A DNA stretch of 41,018 nt from Verrucomicrobiota bacterium (GCA_026397915.1 JAPLTX010000049.1:1-41018), one strand, 5' to 3'. Shown: positions 1 to 7,928, counted from the first letter of the stretch. Numbers and translations are program-made. Notes: generated by a model not told the origin, from the sequence alone.

Positions 1-64
1 CCCGACGCGTCACCTTCTTCTTCCCGGCATATTCCGACTGCGCAAAACTCATTTGTTGCTTCAT
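1..64 (-). CDS. IS5-family transposase, N-terminal fragment cut by window edge
   Basis: The reverse strand from the ATG at 64 reads MKQQMSFAQSEYAGKKKVTRR and then leaves the window. The pattern S/T-F-A-x-S-E-[YF]-x-x-K-[KR]-x-x-T-R resembles the start of IS5-type transposases (IS5 itself begins with a TFADSEF...KRRQTR pattern). This would be a DDE transposase whose body lies left of base 1. A second in-frame ATG at 52 is an alternative start. Only 21 codons are visible, so intactness cannot be judged, and I could not identify a terminal inverted repeat in 65-199. Confidence rests on this short motif alone. Confidence 0.6.
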   Translation of the reverse strand, partial: MKQQMSFAQSEYAGKKKVTRR

Positions 65-199
65 GGCCCCACTTTAGCAAAACCCTTCTCCGGCGACTTT
101 TCATTTCGGCAGCCAAACTGATTAAATCAGCGATTCCTTAACGCGCGCTCTACGAGCTTTCCGATTGATTTTCCGCTGGCTTTGACTAGCGTGACAGTG

Positions 200-808
200 A
201 TGATTTTGTCCATCGTTAAATACGGTCATCCAGTATTGCGCCAACGCGGCAAGCGGATCGAGACGGTAACGCCCCTGATTCGCGAACTGGCGACCTCAAT
301 GCTGGAGACGATGTGTGCCTCCGCCGGCGTCGGTCTGGCCGCGCAGCAGGTTGGCCAGCCGTTGCTGCTGATGGTTCTGGATGTGCGCGATTCCGAACGC
401 CCCTCGACCATGCAAATCAACGGCGTTGAAGCCGACATCGCGGCACATATGCCGATGGTGTTGATCAATCCCATTCTCAGCGAACCAGCCGGCAAGGAAA
501 TCGGTTTCGAAGGTTGTCTGAGTTTTCCCGCCATCTCGGCCGATATCTACCGCGCCGAATCCATCCACGTCAGCGCCATGAGTCTGGACGGCAAGCCGCT
601 GAAGTTCCGCTGTAGCGGCTTGCTCGCGCGCGTCATTCAACACGAGAACGATCACCTTCACGGCGTGCTGTTCATTGACCGGATGGATTCCGCCACCAAG
701 GTCAGCCTCGGCGGCACCCTCAAACGATTGCAAAAAGAAACCCAGGCCGATCTTCCGCCCGTCCGTAAACGCGGCGGCCGCGGCTTGCTGACATCCCGGA
801 AAACGTGA
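200..808 (+). CDS. def: peptide deformylase
   Basis: Removes the N-formyl group from nascent proteins; a cytoplasmic metalloenzyme. All three family motifs are present in the 202-residue product: motif 1 GVGLAAQQ (43-50), motif 2 EGCLS (104-108, metal-ligand Cys106) and motif 3 QHENDH (147-152, with His148, catalytic Glu149 and His152). The ATG at 200 gives the usual N-terminus MILSIVKYGHPVLR; upstream TTG (182) and GTG (191) codons in the same frame are less likely. No strong Shine-Dalgarno is visible. The last ~35 residues are a basic tail beyond the catalytic core. The stop overlaps the ATG of the next gene by one base, so the two are probably co-translated. Confidence 0.95.
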   Translation: MILSIVKYGHPVLRQRGKRIETVTPLIRELATSMLETMCASAGVGLAAQQVGQPLLLMVLDVRDSERPSTMQINGVEADIAAHMPMVLINPILSEPAGKEIGFEGCLSFPAISADIYRAESIHVSAMSLDGKPLKFRCSGLLARVIQHENDHLHGVLFIDRMDSATKVSLGGTLKRLQKETQADLPPVRKRGGRGLLTSRKT

Positions 809-1605
809 TGGATTTTCTGCGGACACTGCTGGGCGTCTGTTCGGGGATGAGGTTTTACCGGCTGGCGTTGGACTGGACGCCCGGGGACGCGTTGAAGCAT
901 CTCTTGAAGCTGGCGCTGTTGCTGACGCTCCTTGGCACCCCCATCTTCCTCTACAACAGCTTTCACTGGGCCGGCTCCGCGCTGGACCAACTCGAATACG
1001 CCAAGGTGTTGCCGGAGTTCTTCATCGAAAAGGGCCGTGTCCGCACCCCCTTGCTGCAACCTTACAGCAGGATCTTCCGGGACTTCGCCTTCGTTCTCGA
1101 CACCACGAGCGTCAAACCGAAGGCGCCCGCTGGCGCGAACGCCGGCATCACCATCACCGCCGACAGCATTCTGCTCTGGTCGGAAATCAACCCGAACCCC
1201 AGGCCGATTGACATCTCCGTGTTCCCTGACGGCCGCGTGGATGCCTCTTATCTGCGAGCGTTGTTGCGTGGATCGCTCTGGGCCTGGGGCATCGTCTTGG
1301 CGATCATGATCTTCATGGGCTTTTTTTGCATCGGTTTACTGCAAGTGGCAGCGTTCGGCGGCCTCGCGTCGTTTGTCGAACAAGGCATCGAGCCGAGTTA
1401 CCGGTTCGATCAGTTGTTCAACTTCGGCACGCTGGCGCTCACGCCGGCCGCCATAGCCGCGTTGATCTACGCGGCTTTTGGCATCGGCTTCGACAGCCTC
1501 TTGTTCGTCTATCTGCTCGCGTTCGCCATCTACTTCACCGGCAGCACGACGGCGTGCCGCCGGTTGTTGCTGCCGCCCGGCACAAGGGTGGACGATGATG
1601 ATTAG
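808..1605 (+). CDS. DUF1189-like integral membrane protein
   Basis: A 265-residue membrane protein. It has an N-terminal cytoplasmic stretch, one hydrophobic segment around 30-50, a roughly 100-residue soluble loop and three to four hydrophobic segments from about 150 to 250. The loop carries the sequence LPEFFIEKGRVRTP, which resembles the 'P-F-x-I-x-x-G' signature I associate with DUF1189 proteins; that assignment is by memory of pattern, not by search. The product ends in an acidic DDDD tail. ATG at 808 overlaps the def stop (TGATG), so it is probably in an operon with def. The biochemical role is unknown. Confidence 0.75.
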   Translation: MDFLRTLLGVCSGMRFYRLALDWTPGDALKHLLKLALLLTLLGTPIFLYNSFHWAGSALDQLEYAKVLPEFFIEKGRVRTPLLQPYSRIFRDFAFVLDTTSVKPKAPAGANAGITITADSILLWSEINPNPRPIDISVFPDGRVDASYLRALLRGSLWAWGIVLAIMIFMGFFCIGLLQVAAFGGLASFVEQGIEPSYRFDQLFNFGTLALTPAAIAALIYAAFGIGFDSLLFVYLLAFAIYFTGSTTACRRLLLPPGTRVDDDD

Positions 1606-1674
1606 CTTGTTCCGGCGGCGGACAAAGATTTTTCTATTGCCAGCGGGCGGCGCGGGACACAAGTTTGTAACTCC

Positions 1675-2697
1675 ATGAACCGGAAGGTGGCCCATTTGAT
1701 GGATCGAGCGGTGATCCGCTTCGCAACGTGCATGATGCGCGACGGACATCAAGACCACGACGATCATTCACAGCAGCAGGAAAACTGGAGGTCGTATCCC
1801 CGCGACCTCGGATCGTGGGACACGCTGTTTGCGCTGCCGGAACCGTTGCCGGACCTTGACGATTGTTTCGGCAAACCGCACCGGCTCGGCTCGGTGACAC
1901 ATCGCTCGTTTCACTTCAATAGCCCACTTCAGTCGCCGTGGGCGGTAAACAACCGCGTCGCCGGCAATTACTTCGTCGGCCGCGGCGACGACACACTGGA
2001 ACGCCCCGCCGTCCTTTTTCTGCACGGTTGGAACGCCAGCATCGCTTATTACATCAACTACTGCCGCACTGGCCACCGCCTCGCACGCCGCGGCATCAAC
2101 TGCGCGCTGGTCAACCTCCCCTATCACGTCCACCGCAAGCCCAACCGCTGGAACGAATACTTTCTCACCGAGAACATCACCCAAACCGTCCAAGCCGTGC
2201 AACAGGCGGTGATCGAGGCGCGCATTATCCTGCGGTGGTTGCGCGCGCACCATCGCGGCCCGGTCGGCGTCTGGGGGATCAGTCTCGGCGGCTGGATTGC
2301 GAGCATTCTCGCTTGCGTGGAGCGTGAACTGGACTTCGCCGTTCTCATGACACCCGCCGTGCGGCTCGACAGACAGATTTGGGATCTGGCGTTCCTTAGA
2401 GCCATGAAAGCCTCGTTCCTCGAACAAGGCGCGTCGCAGGAAGACATCGCGCGCATCGCCGCGCCCATGCTGCCGAAATACCACCAACCTCTGCTCGAAC
2501 GCGACCGCATTCTGCTGATCGAGGCACTCTACGACCAGTTTCTCGGACCCGAAACAATTGACGAACTTTGGCAGGCGTGGGGTCAACCGCGCATCGAACG
2601 ATACAATCACGGCCACATCAGCATCCTGATGGACCAGAGTGTCCTGCGAACCGCCACAGACTTCATCAAGACCATCAAGCGGCGGCCGACGGAGTGA
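1675..2697 (+). CDS. alpha/beta hydrolase
   Basis: A 340-residue predicted serine hydrolase. The oxyanion-region motif FLHGWN lies at 115-120, the nucleophile elbow G-I-S-L-G-G puts Ser203 at the catalytic position, and the C-terminal GHIS motif supplies His314. Asp288 in the LYDQFLGP segment is the best candidate for the acid. Size and order fit the alpha/beta hydrolase fold; it may belong with the ABHD18-type subgroup, which I infer only from general layout. No signal peptide is seen, so it is probably cytoplasmic. Met9 (1699) is an alternative start. The ABC ATPase gene begins 8 nt after the stop, suggesting co-transcription. Substrate unknown. Confidence 0.8.
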   Translation: MNRKVAHLMDRAVIRFATCMMRDGHQDHDDHSQQQENWRSYPRDLGSWDTLFALPEPLPDLDDCFGKPHRLGSVTHRSFHFNSPLQSPWAVNNRVAGNYFVGRGDDTLERPAVLFLHGWNASIAYYINYCRTGHRLARRGINCALVNLPYHVHRKPNRWNEYFLTENITQTVQAVQQAVIEARIILRWLRAHHRGPVGVWGISLGGWIASILACVERELDFAVLMTPAVRLDRQIWDLAFLRAMKASFLEQGASQEDIARIAAPMLPKYHQPLLERDRILLIEALYDQFLGPETIDELWQAWGQPRIERYNHGHISILMDQSVLRTATDFIKTIKRRPTE

Positions 2698-2705
2698 CGA
2701 GTCCC

Positions 2706-3458
2706 ATGGTCATCGAGGTTCACGATCTGGTGAAGAAGTTCAACGGCACGACCGCCGTGGATCGGCTGAGCTTCACCGCTGGACGTGGCGAAATTCTCGG
2801 CCTGCTAGGCCCCAACGGCGCTGGCAAGACCACCGCCATCCAGATGCTCCTCGGCATCATCGAGCCAACCGGTGGCAGCATCCGCGTCTTCGGCCAGGAC
2901 ATCGGCACGCACCGGCAGGCGATTCTTCAGCGTCTCAACTTTTCAAGCGCCTACGTCAGCCTGCCTCAAAACCTCCGCGTCATGGACAACCTCCGCGTCT
3001 TCGCAGGCATCTACGGCGTCGCCAACTGGCGCGAGAAGGCGATGGAGTTGCTGCAACTCTTCGAAATAGACAAACTGGCAACGCGCAAGACCGGCCAGCT
3101 CAGCAGCGGCGAGAGCACGCGACTCCATCTTTGCAAGGCGCTGCTGAACGACCCCGAACTGCTCTTGCTCGACGAGCCGACGGCCTCGCTCGACCCCGAC
3201 ATTGCCGACAAGGTCCGCAAGCTTCTCCGCCGCATCCAGCGCGAGCGTGGCATCACCGTCCTCTACACCTCACACAACATGCGCGAGATCGAGGAAATCT
3301 GCGACCGCGTCATCTTCCTCCACCACGGCCGCAAGATGGCTGAAGGCCCGCCCAAGGAAGTAATCGCAAAGTTCAACCAGCAGACGCTGGAGCAGGTCTT
3401 CATCCGCATCGTCCGCGATGGGGAACTCGAGGAAACAAAGGAAGGCAGCCACAGATGA
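2706..3458 (+). CDS. ABC transporter ATP-binding protein (ABC-2 type exporter)
   Basis: The nucleotide-binding subunit of an ABC-2 exporter, 250 residues. Walker A GPNGAGKTT is at 35-43, the signature motif is LSSGE (132-136), Walker B LLLLDE is at 152-157 with the D-loop SLD after it, and the switch His190 is in TSHN. The start is the ATG at 2706 (MVIEVHDLVKKF); longer frames upstream overlap the hydrolase gene. The last four residues (GSHR) and the stop codon lie inside the left arm of a dispersed inverted repeat (3448-3532), so the C-terminus may have been altered by insertion of that element. The permease follows after 85 nt. Confidence 0.93.
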   Translation: MVIEVHDLVKKFNGTTAVDRLSFTAGRGEILGLLGPNGAGKTTAIQMLLGIIEPTGGSIRVFGQDIGTHRQAILQRLNFSSAYVSLPQNLRVMDNLRVFAGIYGVANWREKAMELLQLFEIDKLATRKTGQLSSGESTRLHLCKALLNDPELLLLDEPTASLDPDIADKVRKLLRRIQRERGITVLYTSHNMREIEEICDRVIFLHHGRKMAEGPPKEVIAKFNQQTLEQVFIRIVRDGELEETKEGSHR

Positions 3459-3532
3459 ACACAGATGCACACAGATTGAGCTTCGCCTGCTTTGTTTCCT
3501 CATCCGTGTTTATCTGTGTCCATCTGTGGTTC
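3448..3532. repeat. long imperfect inverted repeat between ABC ATPase and permease genes
   Basis: The left arm (about 3448-3477, containing CCACAGATGAACACAGAT) and the right arm (about 3503-3532, whose complement contains CCACAGATGGACACAGAT) are near-complementary over roughly 28 bp with a ~25-nt spacer. The block CACAGAT also recurs within each arm. The left arm supplies the stop codon of the ATPase gene. A transcript would fold into a long hairpin between the two exporter genes. I regard it as a dispersed REP/MITE-like element; I saw no second copy in this window. Confidence 0.85.
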
Positions 3533-3543
3533 CAATTCCGATC

Positions 3544-4341
3544 ATGAGCCTTCGCCGCATCAATGCCCTGCTCCTTCGCTATCTCCTGCTCTACCGGCAG
3601 AGCTGGACGCGCATCATGGAGATTTTCTTCTGGCCGGTGATGGACCTGCTCGTGTGGGGCTTCCTCACGGCGTATTTGCTGAAGATCGGGTCCAACAACG
3701 TGCCGGCGCTCATCACGTTTCTCATCGGCTCGATGATCTTCTGGGATCTGCTCTATCGCGCCCAGCAAAGCGTCACCATCTCGTTCCTCGAAGATGTCTG
3801 GGCGCGCAATCTCCTGAACATCTTCGTCGCGCCCGTTACCATCGGCGAGTTTCTCACCGCCACGTTCGCGCTTGGCGTCATCAAGGTCTCCGTCAACGGC
3901 CTCGTGCTCGCGCTGCTCGCGTGGGCGCTCTACGCCTTCAACATCTTCCAACTCGGCTTCACCCTGATCCCATTTGTCCTCAGCCTCATGCTGATGGGCT
4001 GGGCGATGGGCATGGTGACGGTCGCGCTCATCATGCGTTGGGGTCACGCCGCAGAAGCGCTGGCGTGGGGCATCCCGTTCCTCGTCCAACCGCTCTCCGC
4101 TGTCTTCTACCCAGTGAGCGTGCTGCCCGGGTGGCTGCAACCAATCTCATGGACCATGCCGTGCACCTACGTCTTCGAGGGAATGCGCCAGGTCCTCGCG
4201 ACAGGCATTGTCCCGTGGCACATGTTCTGGTGGTCGCTTGGATTGAACGTCATCTATCTCATCGCCGCCGCCGTCTTCTTCCGCTACATGTTCGCCGTCG
4301 TCCGCAAGAAGGGCTTGCTCGCGAAACTCGGCATGGAATGA
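3544..4341 (+). CDS. ABC-2 type transporter permease
   Basis: The membrane subunit paired with the ATPase just upstream; 265 residues with about six hydrophobic segments. Features typical of ABC-2 permeases are the N-terminal cytoplasmic helix, the central segment GWAMGMVTVALIMRWG, and the conserved stretch P-x-x-V-F-Y-P-x-S-x-L-P-x-W near the C-terminus followed by a final membrane helix and a basic tail. The start at 3544 is preferred because longer in-frame extensions run through the repeat and the ATPase gene. With the ATPase it should form a homodimeric exporter in the inner membrane; the cargo (polysaccharide, lipid or drug) cannot be read from sequence. Confidence 0.9.
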   Translation: MSLRRINALLLRYLLLYRQSWTRIMEIFFWPVMDLLVWGFLTAYLLKIGSNNVPALITFLIGSMIFWDLLYRAQQSVTISFLEDVWARNLLNIFVAPVTIGEFLTATFALGVIKVSVNGLVLALLAWALYAFNIFQLGFTLIPFVLSLMLMGWAMGMVTVALIMRWGHAAEALAWGIPFLVQPLSAVFYPVSVLPGWLQPISWTMPCTYVFEGMRQVLATGIVPWHMFWWSLGLNVIYLIAAAVFFRYMFAVVRKKGLLAKLGME

Positions 4342-4369
4342 AACATCGCCGTCACAGAACTTGAATGCC

Positions 4370-4798
4370 ATGACTCCCGCACTGTTCATCTCCTTGGAAG
4401 CCTCGAAACAAGACCCCGCCCTCCAAACGCGCGGCGACCGCAAGATTCTTGTCACCGAAATCCGCCCCGACAGCGAGCAGGAGGCGGAGGCCGTCGTTTG
4501 GCGCGCGTCATCGCCGCCGGCCAAATGCCCCGTCGTGACCATGCGCGACACTGAACTGGCCACCTTCACCGAGCGCGCCAAGCAGGCGCGGCATTGCCAT
4601 AAGATCGGCACGGAGATTTACACGTTGCTCGAAGGCGAGATGACAATGGAAGTGGCCGGCACGCTCTACACGCTCCATCCCGGCGACACGCTCATCGTCA
4701 AGCCCGGCGTCTGGCACGAAACCAAGCGAGACAGCAAATTCCTCTGCCAAGTCGTCACCGCCAACTGCGCCGGCATCAAGGACCGGCAGGAACACTGA
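4370..4798 (+). CDS. cupin-domain protein
   Basis: A small single-cupin protein of 142 residues. Cupin motif 1 is seen as His75-x-His77-x4-Glu82 with the following GEM, and motif 2 as PGDTLIVKPGVWH, giving His116; these four residues are the expected metal ligands. Such proteins are sugar isomerases, dioxygenases or ligand sensors, and nothing here separates these. The ATG at 4370 is preferred to the in-frame TTG at 4361. It follows the ABC permease by 28 nt on the same strand and may share its transcript. Confidence 0.8.
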   Translation: MTPALFISLEASKQDPALQTRGDRKILVTEIRPDSEQEAEAVVWRASSPPAKCPVVTMRDTELATFTERAKQARHCHKIGTEIYTLLEGEMTMEVAGTLYTLHPGDTLIVKPGVWHETKRDSKFLCQVVTANCAGIKDRQEH

Positions 4799-4819
4799 GC
4801 AACGTCGCATTCCTTTCCC

Positions 4820-5185
4820 ATGCCCTCGCAAATTGCGCGTTTGTTGAGAAAGCGACCGACGCCGGCGGAGAAACTGCTTTGGCGATGGCTGCGAGGTCGG
4901 CGCTTCTCCCGCTTCAAGTTCAGGCGCCAACATCCGATCGGTCATTACGTCCTGGATTTCTACTGCTGCGAGGCGCGGCTCAACATCGAACTCGACGGTG
5001 GTGGTCACAACGATCTCGCGCAGGAACTTCGGGACAAGGAGCGCGATGAGTTCCTCAAAGCGCAAGGCATTCTCGTGTTGCGGTTCCTGAATCTCTCACT
5101 GCTGAAGAATTCCGATGGTGTGCGGATGATGATCTGGGAAGCCCTGCACGAGCGAACCTCCGGGCAGCAGCAGGACTCTCGCTGA
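4820..5185 (+). CDS. DUF559 (Vsr-like) endonuclease-domain protein
   Basis: A 121-residue protein matching the DUF559 pattern: N-terminal LRKRPTPAEKLLW, central KFRRQHPIGHYVLDFYC and ARLNIELDGGGH, and C-terminal RFLNLSLLKN. The family is related to very-short-patch-repair endonucleases with a PD-(D/E)XK fold; Asp46, Glu57 and possibly Asp59 are the candidate metal residues. The cellular role of these proteins is not established. It lies 21 nt after the cupin gene and directly before a MITE-like repeat, the sort of mobile context in which DUF559 genes are often found. Confidence 0.85.
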   Translation: MPSQIARLLRKRPTPAEKLLWRWLRGRRFSRFKFRRQHPIGHYVLDFYCCEARLNIELDGGGHNDLAQELRDKERDEFLKAQGILVLRFLNLSLLKNSDGVRMMIWEALHERTSGQQQDSR

Positions 5186-5195
5186 ACATACCCAG

Positions 5196-5386
5196 CCCCT
5201 CACCCAACCCTCTCCCCGTCTGACGGGGCGAGGGAGAATCTCTCTCCGTATTCGATACGGTATCGAGAGTTCTATCAGCTCTCAGATGACGAGGCTTTCC
5301 AAGCTTCGCCAAAAGTAAACGCGCTTCCGCACGGCGAGAGCCGCTTCCCTCTCCCCATCCGATGGGGAGAGGGCCAGGGTGAGGGG
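5196..5386. repeat. MITE-like element with ~42-bp terminal inverted repeats, each a hairpin
   Basis: The left end (5196-5237) and right end (5345-5386) are inverted copies: both, read inward, give CCCCTCACCC followed by a CCCTCTCCCC...GGGG-GAGGG palindrome. Each end can therefore fold on itself or pair with the other end. The interior contains a further small palindrome (CCGTAT-TCG-ATACGG, about 5246-5260). It carries no open frame. Palindromes of this CCCTCTCCCC type are, as I recall, spread through many bacterial genomes; this is the only copy here. Confidence 0.85.
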
Positions 5387-5429
5387 CCGCAGTTATTGTC
5401 ACACCTAAGATAGTCTCAACTGACCCGCC

Positions 5430-6137
5430 CTACTCTCTCCCGCCCGCCTCGTCGAAGCTCAAAGTATCGCGCCACTTCTTGTATAGCTCCGTCGTCGCGC
5501 GACAGTCGCCGAGACAATACTGCGCGATCTCCTTGTGCCGGCCTTCGGCGAAAAGCTGGTTCATGTCGAGGCCGCAGATGCCGCCGGCTTTGGGGCTTAC
5601 GATGCCGAACGTCCTGCAATAAAAATCGAGATTGAACTTCCGCGTCGCTCCGTAGAACGAAAGCTGCTCCAGCAGGTCCACCATGTCCTTCGAATAACGG
5701 TTGCCCATCAGGTTGCGCGATGGCCGCACGCCGAGGATGGCCGAGCGCAGCATCAGGAACGGACAGTCGAACATCCGCCCGTTGAACGTCACCAGCCGCT
5801 GGTATCGCTTCACCACGTCCCAAAACTCCCCGAGCACGTCCTCCTCCGTGCCGGAGCCGAACTCCACCAGCCCGTCGTCGCTCGTCCATTCCTCGAAGTC
5901 GTCGGCCTGATACGCCACCTTCCCCTTGCCGGTGTCCACGTTGAGCATGCCGATGGCGATCACGCGCGAAGTCGGCGCCCAGAGGTTGAGTTGCTGGATG
6001 ATCTCGGCCCGCTTCGCCGCACGCTCCTCCTCGGTCGTCTCGCGCTCCGCCGGACGCATGAGGTATTCCTTTTGGGCCTCGTCGAGGGTCTCGAAATCAA
6101 TCCCCGATGTCTCGATGTCGAATAGCAAGGTGTTCAT
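5430..6137 (-). CDS. 3'-5' exonuclease, PolB-exonuclease-related (DnaQ-like fold)
   Basis: A 235-residue ribonuclease-H-fold exonuclease with all three Exo motifs: Exo I Asp7-x-Glu9 in LLFDIETSG, Exo II F-N-G-x3-D (118-124, Asp124) and Exo III Tyr207-x3-Asp211. The arrangement matches the stand-alone proteins related to the proofreading domain of family-B polymerases (DNA_pol_B_exo2 type). It probably trims single-stranded DNA or RNA in the cytoplasm. The start at 6137 puts Exo I at the N-terminus as usual; a longer frame to 6197 adds 20 unrelated residues. It is a single gene with no clear operon partner. Confidence 0.85.
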   Translation of the reverse strand: MNTLLFDIETSGIDFETLDEAQKEYLMRPAERETTEEERAAKRAEIIQQLNLWAPTSRVIAIGMLNVDTGKGKVAYQADDFEEWTSDDGLVEFGSGTEEDVLGEFWDVVKRYQRLVTFNGRMFDCPFLMLRSAILGVRPSRNLMGNRYSKDMVDLLEQLSFYGATRKFNLDFYCRTFGIVSPKAGGICGLDMNQLFAEGRHKEIAQYCLGDCRATTELYKKWRDTLSFDEAGGRE

Positions 6138-6245
6138 GGTGGGAAATCTGTCGTTCGTCTCTGCCGCAGTCATGCAGGAATGCGCAGACGAAATCAAGCG
6201 CGTTTCAGAGACGCGAAGTTCAATGGTCGCTCCGCATCATCTTCA

Positions 6246-7139
6246 CTATTCGAGAACGCCAATGCGTTCCGGCGGCCAGTAAATCTTCGTTGCTTTGCCG
6301 ATGATGTTCTTCTCAGGCACCGCCCCAAAATACCTGCTGTCGGCGCTGCGCTCTGAATTGTCGCCGAGGACAAAATAATGACCGGCGGGCACAGTATATT
6401 CTTCATCCGGGGTTCTCAGGTATTTGGCGTCAGACAATGCTGGATTCGTATAGGCAATCCTTGTGAACACACGAGGCTTGGTGACGGGATATCCGTTTAC
6501 AAAGAGCTTTCCCATCTTTACCGAAACCTTCTCGCCCGGAAGCCCCGCTGCTCGCATCAAGAAAGGCGACCCGCGCGTGCTCGTCATCCATTCATTTTTG
6601 AAGACAATGATGTCACCACGCTGCGGTTTGTTGAACCAGTAAGCAAACTTCTCCACAAGAATCTTGTCTCCTTTGTATTTCTGAGCCGATTTTGCCGGCG
6701 AGTTTCCGCGAACTGTCGGAGCCATGGCGTTTGTGGGAATGATAAAGGGTTGAACCAGCAAAACTACAGCCGACCGTGTTAGATAGTTGATTGATATGCA
6801 TACGGCAACGGTCAACAACCATTTCCAGAAACCCATTTTCGGCACAGGCCGATAGGCATCGCACAGCATGAATATCCAAAGCCCAGTGAATACAGCCCAA
6901 ATGACCAAAGCAGGGATCATTCTTTGGAACAAAGACGATGCCATCACCATCAACCCAACCATCCCCACAACATTCACGCCGATGAACCAGCAGAGTCCGC
7001 GCTTCCGGTGACCAGCAAGGAATTGGCTCGCTCCGGTAGTCAGAAATGACAGAAGAACACCGACCCACTTCGCGTGCTTCTCACCGCACGCTACTTCATC
7101 AAATCCCCCTTCATCCTGCCCAGATGGAATCTGTTTCAT
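6246..7139 (-). CDS. signal peptidase I homologue (S26) lacking both catalytic residues
   Basis: A 297-residue membrane protein. Residues 23-135 hold about four hydrophobic segments. The C-terminal half is clearly S26: ILVEKFAYWF, KPQRGDIIVF, the LPGE box (200-203), VNG, and the C-terminal LGDNSERSADSRYFG (258-272). The nucleophile box, normally S-M-x-P-T, reads A-M-A-P-T (Ala138), and the general-base Lys before the LPG box is replaced (F-L-M-R-A-A-G-L-P-G, Met195). I checked both codons on the reverse strand (GCC and ATG). It should not cleave signal peptides; it could bind them or act as a partner protein. Start 7139 has GAGGCAAGG upstream. Codon use is more AT-rich than in the nuo genes. 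Confidence 0.85.
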   Translation of the reverse strand: MKQIPSGQDEGGFDEVACGEKHAKWVGVLLSFLTTGASQFLAGHRKRGLCWFIGVNVVGMVGLMVMASSLFQRMIPALVIWAVFTGLWIFMLCDAYRPVPKMGFWKWLLTVAVCISINYLTRSAVVLLVQPFIIPTNAMAPTVRGNSPAKSAQKYKGDKILVEKFAYWFNKPQRGDIIVFKNEWMTSTRGSPFLMRAAGLPGEKVSVKMGKLFVNGYPVTKPRVFTRIAYTNPALSDAKYLRTPDEEYTVPAGHYFVLGDNSERSADSRYFGAVPEKNIIGKATKIYWPPERIGVLE

Positions 7140-7329
7140 CGGATGCCTTGCCTCGCGTTCAACTTGTTCACCTTGCCAGCCACCGCAAGTCTCCTCGGCT
7201 ATGGCGGAGCGCGTCTTCCGGGCGCAAGTGCCATGGCTCTTACCGGTTCCGAGCATATCACCCACGGAGTGACGGCTCAACGCTTTGCTGAAGCGGCTCG
7301 GCGCGGCTGCATAGGTGACCAACGAGCTG

Positions 7330-7812
7330 GCGGCAAGGCTCGGCGAGGCGCCGATGACCTTCGCCAGTCTTCAAGTTCCTTGATCCGACGCGCCGATAAG
7401 CTTCGCCACGACGGACGTAACCTTTCCCGGAACGGACAAGGGTAATTCCGGCCCGGACATAAGCTTTTCCAAGGCAAATGGAGGCTTTGCAGCCTCGGAG
7501 ATAACCTTTTCCGTCACGGATAAAGGTTTATTTGCTATGGATAAGGTTTTATGTGTCACAACTAAAGGTTTAGTCGTCATAGATAAAACCTTGTTTATTG
7601 CGCATCAACCTTTATCCAATGCGAACTAAACCTTATCCATCATAGATAAACATTTAGTTATTCTGGACAAAGGTTTATCTGCCACATATAAAACCTTATC
7701 TGTCATGGATAAATGTTTGTCCGTGACAGATAAAACCTTGTTTGTGACGGAAGAAGGTTAGTCCAAGACAGACAAAACTGCATCCAAAGCGGAGAAGGCA
7801 TTGTTCTTGATG
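7330..7812. repeat. 21-bp phased near-palindromic tandem repeat array
   Basis: Successive 21-bp units follow one another with no insertions or deletions. The clearest (7519-7770) resemble GATAAAGGTTTATCTGTCACG, with cores AAAGGTTTA or AAACCTTAT. Unit starts include 7393, 7414, 7435, 7456, 7498, 7519, 7540, 7561, 7582, 7603, 7624, 7645, 7666, 7687, 7708, 7729, 7750 and 7771. Weaker, GC-richer units continue in phase towards 7141. The core is self-complementary, so both strands show the same unit. No frame runs through the array: stops interrupt each candidate heptapeptide reading (pattern D-K-T-L-S-V-T). No spacers are present, so it is not a CRISPR. Confidence 0.9.
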
Positions 7813-7853
7813 AACTTAAGCTGATTTCAACGCGACAGGCTTATTCCCACGTC

Positions 7854-7902
7854 CCATCTTCCATCTTCCAACTCCCAACTGCCATCTCCCATCTCCCAAT
7901 CC
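7854..7902. repeat. heptanucleotide repeat (CCATCTC type)
   Basis: Seven consecutive 7-mers: CCATCTT twice, CCAACTC, CCAACTG, CCATCTC twice and CCAATCC. The region lies between the 21-bp array and the start of the Fn3-like gene at 7929, so it would be in that gene's leader. Similar heptamers recur inside the gene at 30255-30289. Confidence 0.85.
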
Positions 7903-7928
7903 ACCCACTTCCAACCGAAAGCTCATTT

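Noticed and set aside
65..199. IS5 terminal inverted repeat and target duplication
   Set aside because: I looked for an end upstream of the transposase start but could not define one without the other end of the element.
7371..7580. Small reverse-strand heptad-repeat protein gene (pattern K-x-L-S-V-T)
   Set aside because: The frame simply reflects the 21-bp repeat, and comparable broken frames exist on the other strand; no start signal. Kept as a feature of the array instead.
7330..7812. CRISPR array
   Set aside because: Units are contiguous 21-mers with no spacers, and no cas genes are nearby.
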